Assembly: GCF_010183535.1 (NCBI RefSeq)
Contig: NC_071331.1
Location: 18,042,001 to 18,106,000, forward strand
Reading direction: 5' to 3'
Length of the DNA: 64,000 bases
From: Caenorhabditis remanei
Taxonomy: Eukaryota > Nematoda > Chromadorea > Rhabditida > Rhabditidae
This document shows, piece by piece, positions 12,679-25,100 of this stretch. The notes below the pieces were generated by a model. It was given only the letters and a program-made list of their open reading frames with translations, did no database searches and was not told where the DNA came from. The first letter of the stretch is position 1; each line of letters begins with the position of its first letter. Position numbers and translations under genes: made by a program.

Positions 12679-13139
12679 TCTGAAAGATTCAAAAATGAAG
12701 TGGAAGATGTTTGGAGAAGAGCTGAATAAGAACGGTAGCTGAGGATTTGTAAATCTGTCAAGTAATAATATCTGATACGATGAAGAAGATAACTTTTGCA
12801 TTGGAAAACTTAAATTCTTGACTTTCTGAGTGCAAGGGGGTACGGTAACTGGGTTGGCAAAATCAGAAGATTCGGAAAAAAGCAATTAAAAATACCGAGA
12901 ACCGATACAAACGGTTTCAAAAGGAGACTACCGAACATCTGAAAATAATAACGCTCTGTAATTTATTTATTGAAAAATTAAAAACCGTAATTAAAATGGA
13001 AAGGAAGTGGTTGATGACAAAGTATACTTGTATAGGAAAGAGGAATCGAGAAAGGGATGGGAGCAGTATAAAAAAGCGAATAGAAACGCCCGAAAAGATA
13101 AAACATAAATAAAAATCAACAAAAAAGAACAGAAGAATC

Positions 13140-13462
13140 CTAATGCATTAAATTCATCATTTCATCTCCGAAATCTCTTCGTGGCGGTGATCTCCTCGCT
13201 GCCTCATACCCACTGTTATGCCATTGTGACGTTGCAAAAGTGGAAGCAGCATTCGGAACAGTGACATATGCACGATGTATTCCAATTGATTCATCCGGTC
13301 CTCCGACTGCTGGTGGTGTTCCGAGAGCATATAGAGAGTAGTAGACATCAAGGAAACCACTTCGAATACAACCGTCTAATTGTGGATTCGTACAAAGTGA
13401 CCATAGTTTTTCAGCGATTTCAGGAGTATTGCACGGGTTATCGGAACCGAATACTGTGCTGA
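13140..13462 (-). pseudogene. Copy of the last TAF2 exon
   Basis: Nearly identical to TAF2 exon 6 (22131-22449), including the stop codon and the acceptor. The rest of TAF2 is absent upstream and homology ends near 13470, so this is a fragment carried by the segmental duplication. Confidence 0.85.
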
Positions 13463-14389
13463 AAAAGACAAGCCTAGTGAAACATCAATAAAAAAATCAA
13501 ATTCAGATACTGGTACGAGAACAAGATTCTGTGCCCCAGTAAAACAATCAATTTTCAGAGGGTGTCGAGAAGTAGGAAAGTGTATTGAATTTGGTATGTC
13601 AAATGTCTAAAACACGCATATCCTCTTGCATAGTTGAAAACTCTTCTGAGAGATCGTTCCAGCAAGGCGTGACTTGGTAATGTGCTTTTTTCATCAATTT
13701 TCAATCTTTCAGCTTTGAGTGAATTTAACCGTATTGTTGGGCAAAATACATTAGCAATCAGCCATTTGTACCTAAAAATGTCTGAAACAATGAAATTAAT
13801 TTTTTAGATAGGAATAAATTGTTCGTTTTGAAGACTCCTGAAGATTTCCTCTTTCTTCTTCTTCAAAAACTGGAGTCGTTTTATTTGACATGAGTTTTTG
13901 GGAGGTAACAATGAGAAATGGAATGAATGTGGTTAAGGGAGAGTAGACACTGTTTTTAAAACATATATACCTACAGGATAGTTTGAGAAAAAGTGAGAAA
14001 ACATATAGAAATTATGAGGAATTCCTAATCATACTGTTGAAGAACAAACAAAAGTTTTTAAAATTGGATAAGATGATAAAAATGGATAGGGCCAGCAAAC
14101 AAAATATAGCTACATATATTCAAGAATGGGGATGAGAATGTAATGATTTGAGACATATGACTAGAAGATGATGGGGAATACTATGGTAAATCAAAGCGGG
14201 GAAGGGCGAATCATTAACACGCGGGGGTTTATTATAAGGCATGAAACGGGGGAAAATTGAGGAAACTGATTAGTTATCATATCATGTTATTATAAAAAAT
14301 CTGAATCCGAAAAAATCTGAAACGGGGGCAAGTGCGAGTTGGGGAAGAAGTAAACACAAAAACCTAAACAGGAAGACGTGAGATGCGAA
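13463..14389. other. Intergenic; one coding-like fragment, otherwise nothing
   Basis: Beyond the duplication breakpoint the sequence is AT-rich. Apart from the open exon-like stretch on the minus strand at 13555-13771 I see no supported gene. Confidence 0.4.
13555..13771 (-). other. Orphan exon-like open frame
   Basis: After a TTTTTAG acceptor (13772-13774 on the complement) a 71-codon frame runs to TGA. It starts YKWLIANVFCPTIRLNS and contains PSHALLERSLRRVFNYARGY, with a composition like a real protein. No partner exons were found. It may be a remnant of a gene cut by the duplication. Confidence 0.3.
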
Positions 14390-16511
14390 TCAGAAGCGTT
14401 CGAGATTCGCCCTATTCACGAAAAGTGAGCGAAGTTCCGTTGCAGTCGGACGATTGCGCGATTTCAGACATTTTTTAGCCGTGTCGCGAAGGAATCGAGT
14501 CGATGGAAGTTTGTCACTAAAAAACAAGAATGTATAAGTTCACAACACGATGAAAGAACGTACAACTCGGTGATTCCAGAGACTGGAATATTCTTCTGAA
14601 TCTGATATGGAACTCCGAGAGTGCACATATCCACAAGGCACATTCCAAACTGCCAGATGTCACCTTTCGATTCGTATTTCTTTCCCATAATAATCTCTGG
14701 CGGTTGAAGATTTGGATCGGCAACAATGGCGTCATTCGAACCAGAAGCCTACGAGAAGTCTCCAAGTTTTACCGTCTTGTTCAGTATCCAACAGTTGTAG
14801 GATAGTCAGTCGGGGAAAGGAGAGCCATGTACGATGGTTCGTTGACACGGGCAATCTGAAAGAGAAAAGATTTAGAAAAAGTGTATTTCATAAAGCTCAC
14901 CTTGATCTTTTTCGTCTCACTTCTCCTCCGTTTGGTATCAAACACTGATACTTCCACTTCATAATTACACTTTGAGTCAGGAACATGAAAGACAACTCTT
15001 CGATGGGTATAGAAGACTTCTCGCCGAATCGGTTCATATTTCTCGCATTTTTCGTTGTTACCAGTTATGAGCGGATGCACAGTCAACTGAAAATGAGATG
15101 TCCGTACGACACTGTCAATCTGATTGTTTTTCTCATCTACAGCTGAAAAAAATTGTTCATGAAGCCTTTGTTTAATTCGTTACCTGAATAATACTTCCAT
15201 ACAATAATCAACACATTCTCGGATAATGAAGATGTATTCCAGGTTGAAGATACGACTGAAACAGGTGGTGGAGCTAAAATAGAACTTGGTTTATGAATTC
15301 AGCATGTATTGTCTCACCACACATCGTCACATCATCTACCATTTTATTACACGCAGGAACCGCTACATTAACATTGCCTTCTGCATCGTTTGGGCTGCTA
15401 ACAAAATGCATCGAATAGTTTTGATTGAAATCCAAGTTTTCAACGAGAACCTCCTCCGTGTGGTCCTGAAAATTAAGCATAGTTCAAATATTAGACATTT
15501 TTCGTACAAACCAAATAGAAGTTCACTTCTTTGTATTCGGAGCTCAATGCATTTTTGTATTTCACATAAAATGCGCATACTGGTACTTCATGACTTGTTG
15601 CTGGCTTATATTCGAACCGTGCAGCAGCTTTATCCTCATTCCATTCTACATTTTTTAGTGACATGTTGATTGGTGTATTCGAAAGATGCTTCTCGGTATT
15701 GTACCATTTTGAAAATGCATGCCGACCGACGAGTCCATCCTTGTTGAAGGAGGATACTTGGAGACGGACTTCTGAACAGGTGAACTCGTTGAAACTGATA
15801 TTACAGTTCGAATTATAGCACTGAAACAATACAATGATATGTTTAGACTGAAATGTTTTCCACCCACCCAGCTATTATAGACGACCGATTCAGAGCCATC
15901 TTCCGAAATGCGCGCGATGAGTTTAATGTAGTGAACGTAGTCTGACTCCTCCTTATCGTCGTCAAGTGTCAATATCACCTTTCCAACAAATTCGCTACTA
16001 CTTGATGACTTTGAGGAGCTCCCGTTTGTCAAGTGATCCAGACACAAAAAATGAACTCCTGTCACAACGTTGGTACTCGATTCAACTGTAAACATGTGGA
16101 TTTTATAGATATACTGGAGCTAAACTCACTTTCTGAACTTGTTGTTATCTCTCGATACATTGATTGTCCATAAAGGAACTCCGGAAGGTTGAGAGTGGAG
16201 AATTCCGGATGATTACCTAAAATAGGGAACAGTCTTCTTCAGTCAAAATGAGTATGAAAGTATTTCAAACAAAAGCGAAACATGGTTTTTACAACTTCAG
16301 TTTTTATATTTTCCAAATTGTTCTCATCCAAATACATTTCTCTACAGATTTTCAAAGCAGTCATATTTCTCTGACTATCATCGTTTCCATTTCCTATTTT
16401 TCTGTGTCTTGAAATGGTAAACTGTTTGAAAATAATGAAAAAAATATAAAAAAATATATTAATTTCGTATTTCGAAAATAAATGGTTCAAAGGCGCATCG
16501 AATTCTACCAT
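14390..16511 (-). pseudogene. Decayed receptor-like kinase gene with FN3-like ectodomain
   Basis: Several exon-like frames follow in order on the minus strand. The upstream ones (about 14880-16240) read as extracellular, Cys-containing segments. One is FN3-like and starts APPPVSVVSSTWN. The downstream part (14390-14840) is a kinase domain: IVHG at the catalytic-loop position, VKLGDFS at the DFG position, then PPEII and GDIWQFGMCLVDM of the C-lobe. The kinase part is broken: an in-frame TAG directly follows GDFS, an earlier TGA lies in the catalytic loop, and HRD and DFG are both altered. The ectodomain frame runs off into a stop at 14781. A pseudogene or fused remnant is the best reading; the family is not certain. 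Confidence 0.55.
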
Positions 16512-17417
16512 GACGATATCCGGGCGCGAAAACTACAGTGAATCAAGCTGCGAAATTCTTCCTGCAAATTTGATATGGATGAGCGTTTATCAGCTCTTCG
16601 AATGAATAAAAACATTCTTTTTATCTGAAGCCACGTTTTTTTTTAGAATCTGAAATGAGATTGAGATTTCACGTGTAAAATATACAGAAAAACCGTTCTA
16701 TAATCTACGGAACGAAGAAAATAGCTCAAAACCTAAGTTTTTCTATCATTTTTAATTTTCTTTCTCCGTCTTTTTATTACTCGAAATCGAAATTCTGAAA
16801 TACGGACAACTTCTTGAAACTCTCAGTCTCGTTTCTATTCAAGTGTTCCGAACGGTTCTTTTATTATTGTTTTTCTCAGCTACGCAAGATTGTTTCTCAT
16901 CAGTCTCCTCTTTGTTCTCGTTTTGAATTTTCTTTTCGTACTCTACTGTTGTCCATCTTTTCAGAATAACTCTATTTAATCACTTCTCTACTTTCTCATC
17001 TCATTCCTACTCAGTTTTCATTTCTGACTACTGGATATCTAAAATTATCTCAACTTGCCGGTTTCTTCTTCATTTTCTGAATTAATCTATTCATGTCACT
17101 GTTAAATTGAAAACTAATTTGTAGTATCTCATCGTGCCGACTCTCAGGCTGTTCTCTGTGGTCAGTTCTCGAGAAATCTTTGCTCAACGAGTTTTTTTTG
17201 GATTTTGTAACACATGAAGTTCTAAAAACGTTTATCCTAATTGGCGCAAAGTCCAAACTATATGCCATGTGTTCTTTGAATTTGCATCGACATCTACATC
17301 ATTATTCTCGAAAGTAAACATGTAATATGTTCTTCTGTTCATAATGACGCGTTCATTTTTCTTTATTCTTACGTACATACCTCTCAATTTATCATCGAGC
17401 AATATATTATTTTTCAG
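16512..17417. other. Intergenic, upstream of the 17.4-kb gene
   Basis: Pyrimidine-rich on the plus strand and without a supported ORF. It probably holds the promoter of the gene starting at 17418; no specific site can be named. Confidence 0.4.
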
Positions 17418-18888
17418 ATGCCTCCAAAGTCGAAGAAGGCCGAGACCACCGCTGCCGTCGCTGCTCCTGCTGCCGAGGAGCCAGCTCCAGCTGAGCCAGC
17501 TGCTCCAGTCGAGGAGCCACCAAAGGCAGAGTGAGTCCCAAATCTACCGTTCCACACCATCTAATCCTATTGTTTCCAGAGAGCCATCTGCCGCGAAGCC
17601 TGCCGACAAAAAGCAGGTTGTCACCAAATCCGGTCGGGCAGTCCGTGGTGCCGGAAAAAAAACGGTAGCTAAGAAAGCAGCTATCGCTGACTTGTTACGA
17701 CCAGCAACCGATGAGGAGATGCAATTATTCAAACATCAACTCGCTATTTTTAATGAACAACTTAAAGAATTGACAATTCCACAGTTGAAGGTATTCTGGA
17801 CTAAGTTTTGGCAGACAATTATGTCATTTACCAAATGTAAGACTTATTTTCTCTTGAAAATACTTTTTAGTAATTTCAGTTTCGCAACCTCCCGTACTCG
17901 CTGACAAGAAAACATGGAAGGATTTCATGGATGTTTGGCGAAACAGTTTCTTGCTCCCCGAAGAGCTTGTGCAATGTCCGATGTGTCCAGAAACAAGAGG
18001 ACCAAGTGATATGAAACTAATGTTAGAATACGCACATTGTAACAACCGCCTAAATATGATAAATTTCAGCAGAAAGCTCTCTACTCACTTCTATCATGAC
18101 CACCATGTATGCTTCCGTTGCCTTGAACCCCGGTTCTCTTCGATGCATTTGTGTACTGAACTTCCCTCCGTTGCTCCTGCTGCCGAGGAGCCAGCTCCAG
18201 CTGAGCCAGCTGCTCCAGTCGAGGAGCCACCAAAGGCAGAGTGAGTCCCAAATCTACCGTTCCACATCATCTAATCCCATTCTTTCCAGAGAGCCGTCTG
18301 CCGCGAAGCCTGCCGACAAAAAGCAGGTTGCCACTGTCACCGAATCCGGTCGGGCAGTCCGTGCCGCAAAGAAGCCGTTGCCGACACCAGCCGTCGAGTC
18401 GAACCAGGAGAAGGAGGACGACGAGTATCAAGGTGATAAGGACGATGAAGAGGTCAACTTTGAGGCGGTTCCAACGAAGAAGGCTCGTGGAAAACGAAGC
18501 TACGACGAAGACGTCGACTATGGAAAGGCGAAGAAGTTTGGTAGAAAGACTGATGTCAAGAAAAGTGGATCCAAGCCATCCAATAAAACTACGGCTCGCA
18601 AGAACGTTCCATCCGAGTCTGAGGAGGAAGAAGAAGAAGATGAGGAGGAGGAAGAGAAGGAGGAGAAGAACAATAAGGGAGCAGGAAAAGTGAGTTGAGA
18701 TCTGAAATAAGACCATGAGACATAACTCAAACATTGTCATTTTCCAGAAAGCTCACGCTGAAAGCAACGGAGACTCTTCAGATGACGAGGCTCCAGCTCG
18801 TAAGGCACCTCAACGCGCTGGCATGTCGGGAGCTCCACCATCGGCTCGTCTTGCCGCCAACAAGAAGAAGAACGAGGACTCGGACTAG
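17418..18888 (+). CDS. Acidic/Lys-rich nuclear-type protein with inserted Cys/His domain
   Basis: Exons 17418-17530, 17580-17836, 17880-18240, 18290-18689, 18748-18888; total 1,272 nt, frame intact, 423 residues. ATG follows TTTTCAG directly, suggesting trans-splicing. The N-terminus is MPPKSKKAE plus an Ala/Pro/Glu tract. Residues about 60-210 form a domain with CPMC, HFYHDHH and CFRC, possibly zinc-binding. The Ala/Pro/Glu tract, the intron and the following EPSAAKPADKKQV segment then occur a second time. The C-terminal half is Lys/Arg-rich with a long Glu/Asp run and ends KKKNEDSD. The composition suggests a chromatin or nucleolar protein; I do not recognise the family. Duplicated introns of 49 bp (17531-17579 and 18241-18289) differ at only a few bases. 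Confidence 0.65.
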
Positions 18889-19569
18889 ACTCTCCACAAA
18901 TGATAGATCTCTCTTCAAACCCATCGATCCATCTACTTTATCCTAAATTCAATATCACCAATTCCAAAGAATATCATGTAATGCTTTCATCGAAACCGAC
19001 TCAAATCTTTTGATCTTGACGGTTCGATTCGAAACATTCTATTTCCCCTATCCCTTTGTATTTTGTGACATTCCTTTTCAAATTCTCAAATCTAGGAACA
19101 CATGACTGATCTTCGATAAGAATCATAAACTTGTATGCTTTTAGCTGTTTCTATGCTGCTAGTATTGTTTTAGTTCTCTCCTGTGATGTCATATGTATCC
19201 CCCTTAATTTTCTACGTACCCCTGATCTATCTTGGAGTGTTTCATAAACAAAAAACCGTATAGATTTTAGATAGGGGATCAGGATTCCGGGAGGGAGAAT
19301 TTGATCAAGTTTGAAAATAACTATTTATCATTTCAGGTTCCACTTCAGTCGCTTTTTGCTGGTTCATACTTTCGACTCTCAAGCAGACGCGGCTGTTGTA
19401 TTACTAGAAACAGTAACTAATCACAAAAATAAAAAGCAAAATGCTAACAGTTTTAAATTAAACAGAGAAAATAACTAAGAAAATTTTATTATGATAAAAA
19501 AGAAGTACAACACAAAACGTTGTCGATTCTTAATAATGTAAAAAGTTATGACGTCAGATAAATTTTTTT
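18889..19569. other. 3' UTR and intergenic sequence with one dispersed repeat
   Basis: Contains the 3' flank of the 17.4-kb gene, then the CAGACGCG-type repeat at 19335-19545. No further gene seen. Confidence 0.4.
19335..19545 (+). repeat. Dispersed repeat, copy 2 (CAGACGCG type)
   Basis: Second copy of the repeat at 5345-5540. Both copies stand beside F-box gene blocks. Confidence 0.7.
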
Positions 19570-20797
19570 TTAGTATTTTTCAACTCCAAAAACCATTGTG
19601 AAAAGTTGTAATTCATCAGAGAATTCATCATCTTCTAACTTGAACGTCCCCAATCTTCCGTCCAAAGTGTTGATGTCAGTTCCACTCGTCATATCAATCG
19701 GGCGCAATAAGATATCCGGACTGAAAATGAAAATGTAGTAGAAACATAGAGATCTTCTAAAACTATCTGTATCTTTTTCAATTCTTTAAAGCAACTCACA
19801 GATTAATAACTCGGTCCACAGTACCATCTGGTTCCTCCATCTCCAATCCATCCAGTAAAGTTTCCAGATTTACTTTTTTGATTTTCAACCGCAACAACTT
19901 TAATCTAGGATTCGACCCCCTCACCCATTCTTTCATAAACCGATTCAAATCCAAATCTGTTAAATTCGAATTGTCCAGATTGAAAAAGACGCAGTTAGAT
20001 GACAAAATGCTCTCTAAAGTGATCCACATCATTGAAAGAGGAGATCCATACAGTTCGACGATATCCATGTTGAATTTGATAAGATTCGGTCTGACTTCAG
20101 CTTTATGATTCAAATTCAAAGACAACATATGTTTGATTTCGAGTCGTTCAAATATGAGTGAAAGATTTTGACTGGCAACCTCGGGTCCTTTCACAGAGAA
20201 CATCTCGATTGACTTCTGTTTGTTTTGTAACCATTCGACAATAGACAAGAATGATTTGCTACATTCGCTATATTCGATTTGAAGGGAATGAACTTTGCAG
20301 TTAAAAAGAAATGATATATTATCAACCCATTTCTTTGTCCAGTTTGCTGAGGACAACTCGTTTCCGATAAAACGCATTCGAAGTCTAATAGTTGGATCTG
20401 GCTTAGTGTCAATTCCATACAAAGGCGGTCTCATCAAATCGTAATCACATTTATCTTTTCGCAGAAATATGCTGGATGATTTGGAAAACCAGACATAAAT
20501 TTTGAAATAGTCTCGAGGAACTGCAGACTTTACAACATAACGACACCGTTTTGAAATCAACGCGAAGTCAACTCTGGAATGATTTTAAAAAATTCTCATA
20601 ATTTTAAACTTTTGTTCGGGTATTTTTCTGTTGCTAAAACTAAAACTATTTCAAATTCTTTCCAGAAACATTTAAGATTTAGATCGATTTCACATGACTT
20701 ACATGTCAGCAGGAGTTAAGTTTAGAATTATTTTGTGTAGAATGATTATGGGTAAATGCAATATTCTCATAGGTCGACAATCACGAACAGGTTTCAT
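19570..20797 (-). CDS. F-box/FTH-domain protein, last gene of the operon-like run
   Basis: Exons in coding order: 20703-20797, 19800-20573, 19570-19720. Exon 1 encodes MRILHLPIIILHKI (F-box) with a consensus donor CAT|GTAAGT, giving the junction PADIVDFALISKRCRY. Exon 2 carries the FTH-type domain (MWITLESILSSNC, LDLNRFMKEWVRGSN). The terminal exon has one T fewer than the 8.5-kb copy in the run before the usual ending, so the protein ends MVFGVEKY instead of MVFWS and loses the conserved Trp. It starts 329 bp after the BORCS6-like stop. Probable SCF adaptor; the altered tail may or may not matter. Confidence 0.75.
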
Positions 20798-21125
20798 GAT
20801 AAAGTTTTTAGTAATAATAATAATAGGTAGCAATACTCAAATCATCTCAAAAAGTCGATTATTCATGGGCAGAATGGGAGCGCGTTGCGGACGCGTTGCG
20901 TACAGAAGTCCGTTTCTGTATTATTTATTTGCTCATGCAGGACCACTCATATCTAGTTGCTTCGGATCATCTCATCTTTACATTCCTTGTTTGCCTTCAC
21001 TTTCTTTTTTATCGCATAGAAAAAGAACTGAATTCGGCTCAATAAATTATGTTCATTTATGTATACAAAACATACAATACAAATAAAATTTCAGCAAATT
21101 GTTTACAATCTGAATATCTCATTGC

Positions 21126-21639
21126 TCACTTCAGACTTCCATGGAAGAGTGTTTCGAATAGTTCCACGAGTCGTCGCATTTCCTTTCTGAAAGATATTGA
21201 ACTGTTTTATTGATTTTCTATTTATTTGCTCTTACATCTGACCAGCCAACTTCTGCACATTTCCCATCGATTGGTTAACTTCTTCCACTTTTGCCAGCAT
21301 CGCGTACGTCGACTTCACATTCGAATCGGCAGCATCGCATGCCTTTTCCACTCCAGAATTGTAGCATTGTAGAGATTCTAGTGTTAAATCGGACATTCCG
21401 TGAAGAGATCCACGCATGTCTCGAAGCATTGTATCGATGTTTCCCACAATTTCCTTCGTATGCGTTTCGAGATCCGACAGAATTCGAGGATCCGGTAGAC
21501 TAGGAGCTCTTTTTGGGCTCCCAATTCGTGCACTTTCTCTTATCCGTTCTTCAAGATCATTTACGACGAATGACGTCTGTTTGGGTAGAAGAGGTTGAGA
21601 AGTTGTAGGTGTATCAGGGCTTTCAGTTGACGTTGACAT
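21126..21639 (-). CDS. BORCS6 (lyspersin)-like BORC subunit candidate
   Basis: Two coding exons, 21236-21639 and 21126-21186; about 154 residues. ATG directly follows an ATCTTTCAG acceptor, as expected for a trans-spliced downstream operon gene. The N-terminal 50 residues are Ser/Thr/Pro-rich. The C-terminal 100 residues are helical, with [19 protein letters not shown], then SVDSNVKS-like [20 protein letters not shown] and [19 protein letters not shown]. This resembles the C-terminal domain of lyspersin, a subunit of BORC, which controls lysosome positioning through ARL8. The assignment rests on pattern memory, not a search. It is the only undamaged one of three copies in the window and starts 492 bp after TAF2. 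Confidence 0.6.
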
Positions 21640-22130
21640 TCTGAAAGATTCAAAAATGAAGTGGAAGAATTTTTGGGGAAGAGCTGAATAAGAACGGTAG
21701 CTGAGGATTTGTAAATCTGTCAAGTAATGATATCTGATACGATGAAGAAGATAACTTTTGCATTGGAAAACTTAAAATTCTTGACTTTCTGAGTGCACGG
21801 GGGTACGGTAACTGGGTTGGCAAAATCAGAAGATTCGGAAAAAAACAATTAAAATTAATATTTTTAATTTAAAAATACCGAGAACCGATACAAACGGTTT
21901 CAAAAGGAGACTACCGAACATCTGAAAATAATAACGCTCTGTAATTTATTCATTGAAAAATTAAAAACCGTAATTAAAATGGAAAGGAAGTGGTTGATGA
22001 CAAAGTATACTTGTATAGGAAAGAGGAATCGAGAAAGGGATGGGAGCAGTATAAAAAAGCAAAGAGAAATGCATTGATACCCGGAAAGATAAAACATAAA
22101 TAAAAATCAACAAAAAAGAACAGAACGATT

Positions 22131-25100
22131 CTAATGCATTAAATTCATCATTTCATCTCCGAAATCTCTTCGTGGCGGTGATCTCCTCGCTGCCTCATAC
22201 CCACTGTTATGCCATTGTGACGTTGCAAAAGTGGAAGCAGCATTCGGAACAGTGACATATGCACGATGTATTCCAATAGATTCATCCGGTCCTCCGATTG
22301 CTGGTGGGGTTCCGAGAGCATACAGAGAGTAGTAGACATCAAGGAAACCACTTCGAATACAACCGTCTAATTGTGGATTCGTACAAAGTGACCATAGTTT
22401 TTCAGCGATTTCAGGCGTATTGCAAGGGTTATCGGAACCGAATACTGTGCTGAAAAAGACGAAACATCAAAATCTATCAATTGAAAAAATACTCACTTAT
22501 TATAAGTTCCAAATGGAGGGGTTTGAGCTAACAACTTTGGAATTAACATTCGAATCGAGGGATCCTTTTCAGTCAAAACGAGATTCAGAAGCATCGAAAG
22601 ATCATACATCTTCGTGTCGACTGCATGAATATCATTTACAATTCGATCAATAATCAGAGTGACTGCACATCTTCTCATTTGAACACACGAATTCCTATGA
22701 GCGAATGCCCATAACAACTTTGAATCCAGTGGAAGATATCCACACTTTTGTAGTTGATACAATCCAGATAGTGCTGCGATTCCAACAACACGGCCATATG
22801 ATGGATTGACTGTATCCATATTGAGTGCATACGTGAATTCTTTGATTAGAACTCGGAATTCGCTGCTCAAATTCTCGGGAAGATCGACTCGAAATGGAAG
22901 GAATTCTGATGGATGGATACTCGCAGCAAGCGAGTTGAACAGCGAAGCACGATAGAAATCATCCGAATATCGATTCGTTGAGTTATCGTTAAATTTGATA
23001 AGATCCAGAAGGAATGATTGAACATCTTCATGACATTCTCCTGTTTGTTTTCGAAGACGTGAAATGGCTTGTGGAAGAGATTGCATAACGAAATATTGTT
23101 GAAGGTTTTGAGCTGTCACCACAAAATTATTGGGTTTCGGAATGTTGGTTGAAGATTTACAACCGAAACTTTCTCTGAAAAAATTGTTTTTTAAGTCAAT
23201 GGGAGACGTCATGACTCACCGAAACATGTTGATGAGAACCGGTGTCCCAACAGCTATCGCTTCGGATTTTCGATTTTGAACCGAGGTGAGAACGAAAGCA
23301 GCTCGACATCGAATTCTGAAAAAGGAACGTTAACTACATTAAAATCGTAAAGATTTCCAGACATACCTATAAAAGAATCTCTCATTTGACACCGCATCCA
23401 CTATAACACTTCGACTATGAGCTGACGGAAGTGCCTGAATTCTCTCCAACGCCTCCATTTGTGCGATCACATCTCGTTCATATTTCAGCATGTATTCCCA
23501 GTGGAACATTGGTTGACTAATTGAAATTTCGCGTATAAGCAGATAATCATTATCAATTCGAAGCCAAAGAATAGGGGATTCTGCGTCCATATTAGTCAGA
23601 TCGATTTCGATTTCCTCTCCAGTTAATATCGGAACTTTCTTCTTTTTCTGTTTTCTTCCCTTCGAATGACAAGATATTTCAGCATGAGAAATGGCTCCAT
23701 CAATTTGTATCGTATGACTGAAAGCACCATCAACTTCCTGCACAACTACAGACAATGGTCCAGTATACTGTGTTCGTCCATTTCCTTCCGTATCATCCTG
23801 TTTCACTTCAATCTCCACTATATTCCGTTTTCGATTGAAATCGAATTTGACAGAAAATGCAGCATGTCCACCTGTCCGTACAAATTGTTCTAGAAAAGTA
23901 GGAATCTCTCTTCCAGTCACTGAGCTGACACTTCGAAAGAATGCTTCAGTAGAGATCAAAAGGTGTCTCCATGCAGCAGGCGTTGTCTTCTTCTCACTCA
24001 TATCCAATCCAACAGTTAATAGACGATGAAGAACTCTCATGAACGGTTCCAGTCCTATTCTCTTCTGAAGCATCCTCATCGTCAGGAATCCCTTTTTCAG
24101 CATTGCGTCGACGTAGAGTGGAGATGCCGTGTATTCATTCCGTGGATCCACGTGAAGTGACAACTTCTTATTCTCCATTTGATCCGGCGACAGAATAATC
24201 TTTCCCCACTGATGCTCATAATCACACACATCATCCATTGCTCTCTTCAATTGCCATCTCGCTTCAGCTGTTCCAAGTTTTGTCTCCACATAAAGACTTG
24301 TCAAGAATCTAGCAAGAGATTGAGGAATCCACCAGTGCCACCAGTGTCCCGGTGAAATCAAGCAACCAAAAAACTGCTGAGCGATCGCTTGAATCAGCTT
24401 TTGTCTCGTCTCCTGTACGACATCGATAATCTTTTTATGATAGAGAAGAGATGTTGGAACGATGAGAAGCGAACTGTACACTTGAATTTCTTCTGTGGAT
24501 TGATCGACGAACACCACTTTCATAGTGGGAAATGGAAATCGGCAGGAGAGTTTCTCCTCGAGAAATTCAACCATTTTATCCAGATACATCGTCGTGTGAT
24601 TGACGAATGGTTCGAGACCAGGAAGTGAGAAGGTATAAATCTGAAAATACTGGGAGGGAATTAGCATGGAAAATGAAAGATTTGTGCCATACCGTAGGTG
24701 ATTCCGGATGAGGTTCCATTCTGAACTTTCCAATTGCCCATCCTATATTACATGCATCCGTTGGTACTGTCTGATGAAATCTATATCGAATCTTTCCATT
24801 TTTTAGTCGTTTCTCTGTCAGCTCTCCAGAAAACACTGGAACTAATTCTGGATCCAACTCAAATGTTAATTCCCAAAGAGACAGTTGTTCAGGTTCATCT
24901 AGACAAACTGTCCATTCTCTGGCACCGGATAGATATGGTGTATGGTAGGTGAACACGTGAACATCATCTTTCCGACCGCCCGTAAAATCAACGAATTGAA
25001 TTCCACGTGTCGGTTGTTGAACTACAGTATCCACTCGTAATCGAACTGCTTTCCTGTGTTTCATTCGTTTCTTGAGATCTTTCGGAACAGTAATTTGTAA

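Noticed and set aside
13268..13462. Plus-strand open frame over the TAF2 exon copy
   Set aside because: Antisense shadow of the duplicated TAF2 exon.
18267..18740. 157-codon minus-strand hydrophobic frame
   Set aside because: Antisense of the Glu/Asp/Lys-rich exon at 18290-18689; its Leu/Phe-rich character is the complement of GAA/GAG codons.
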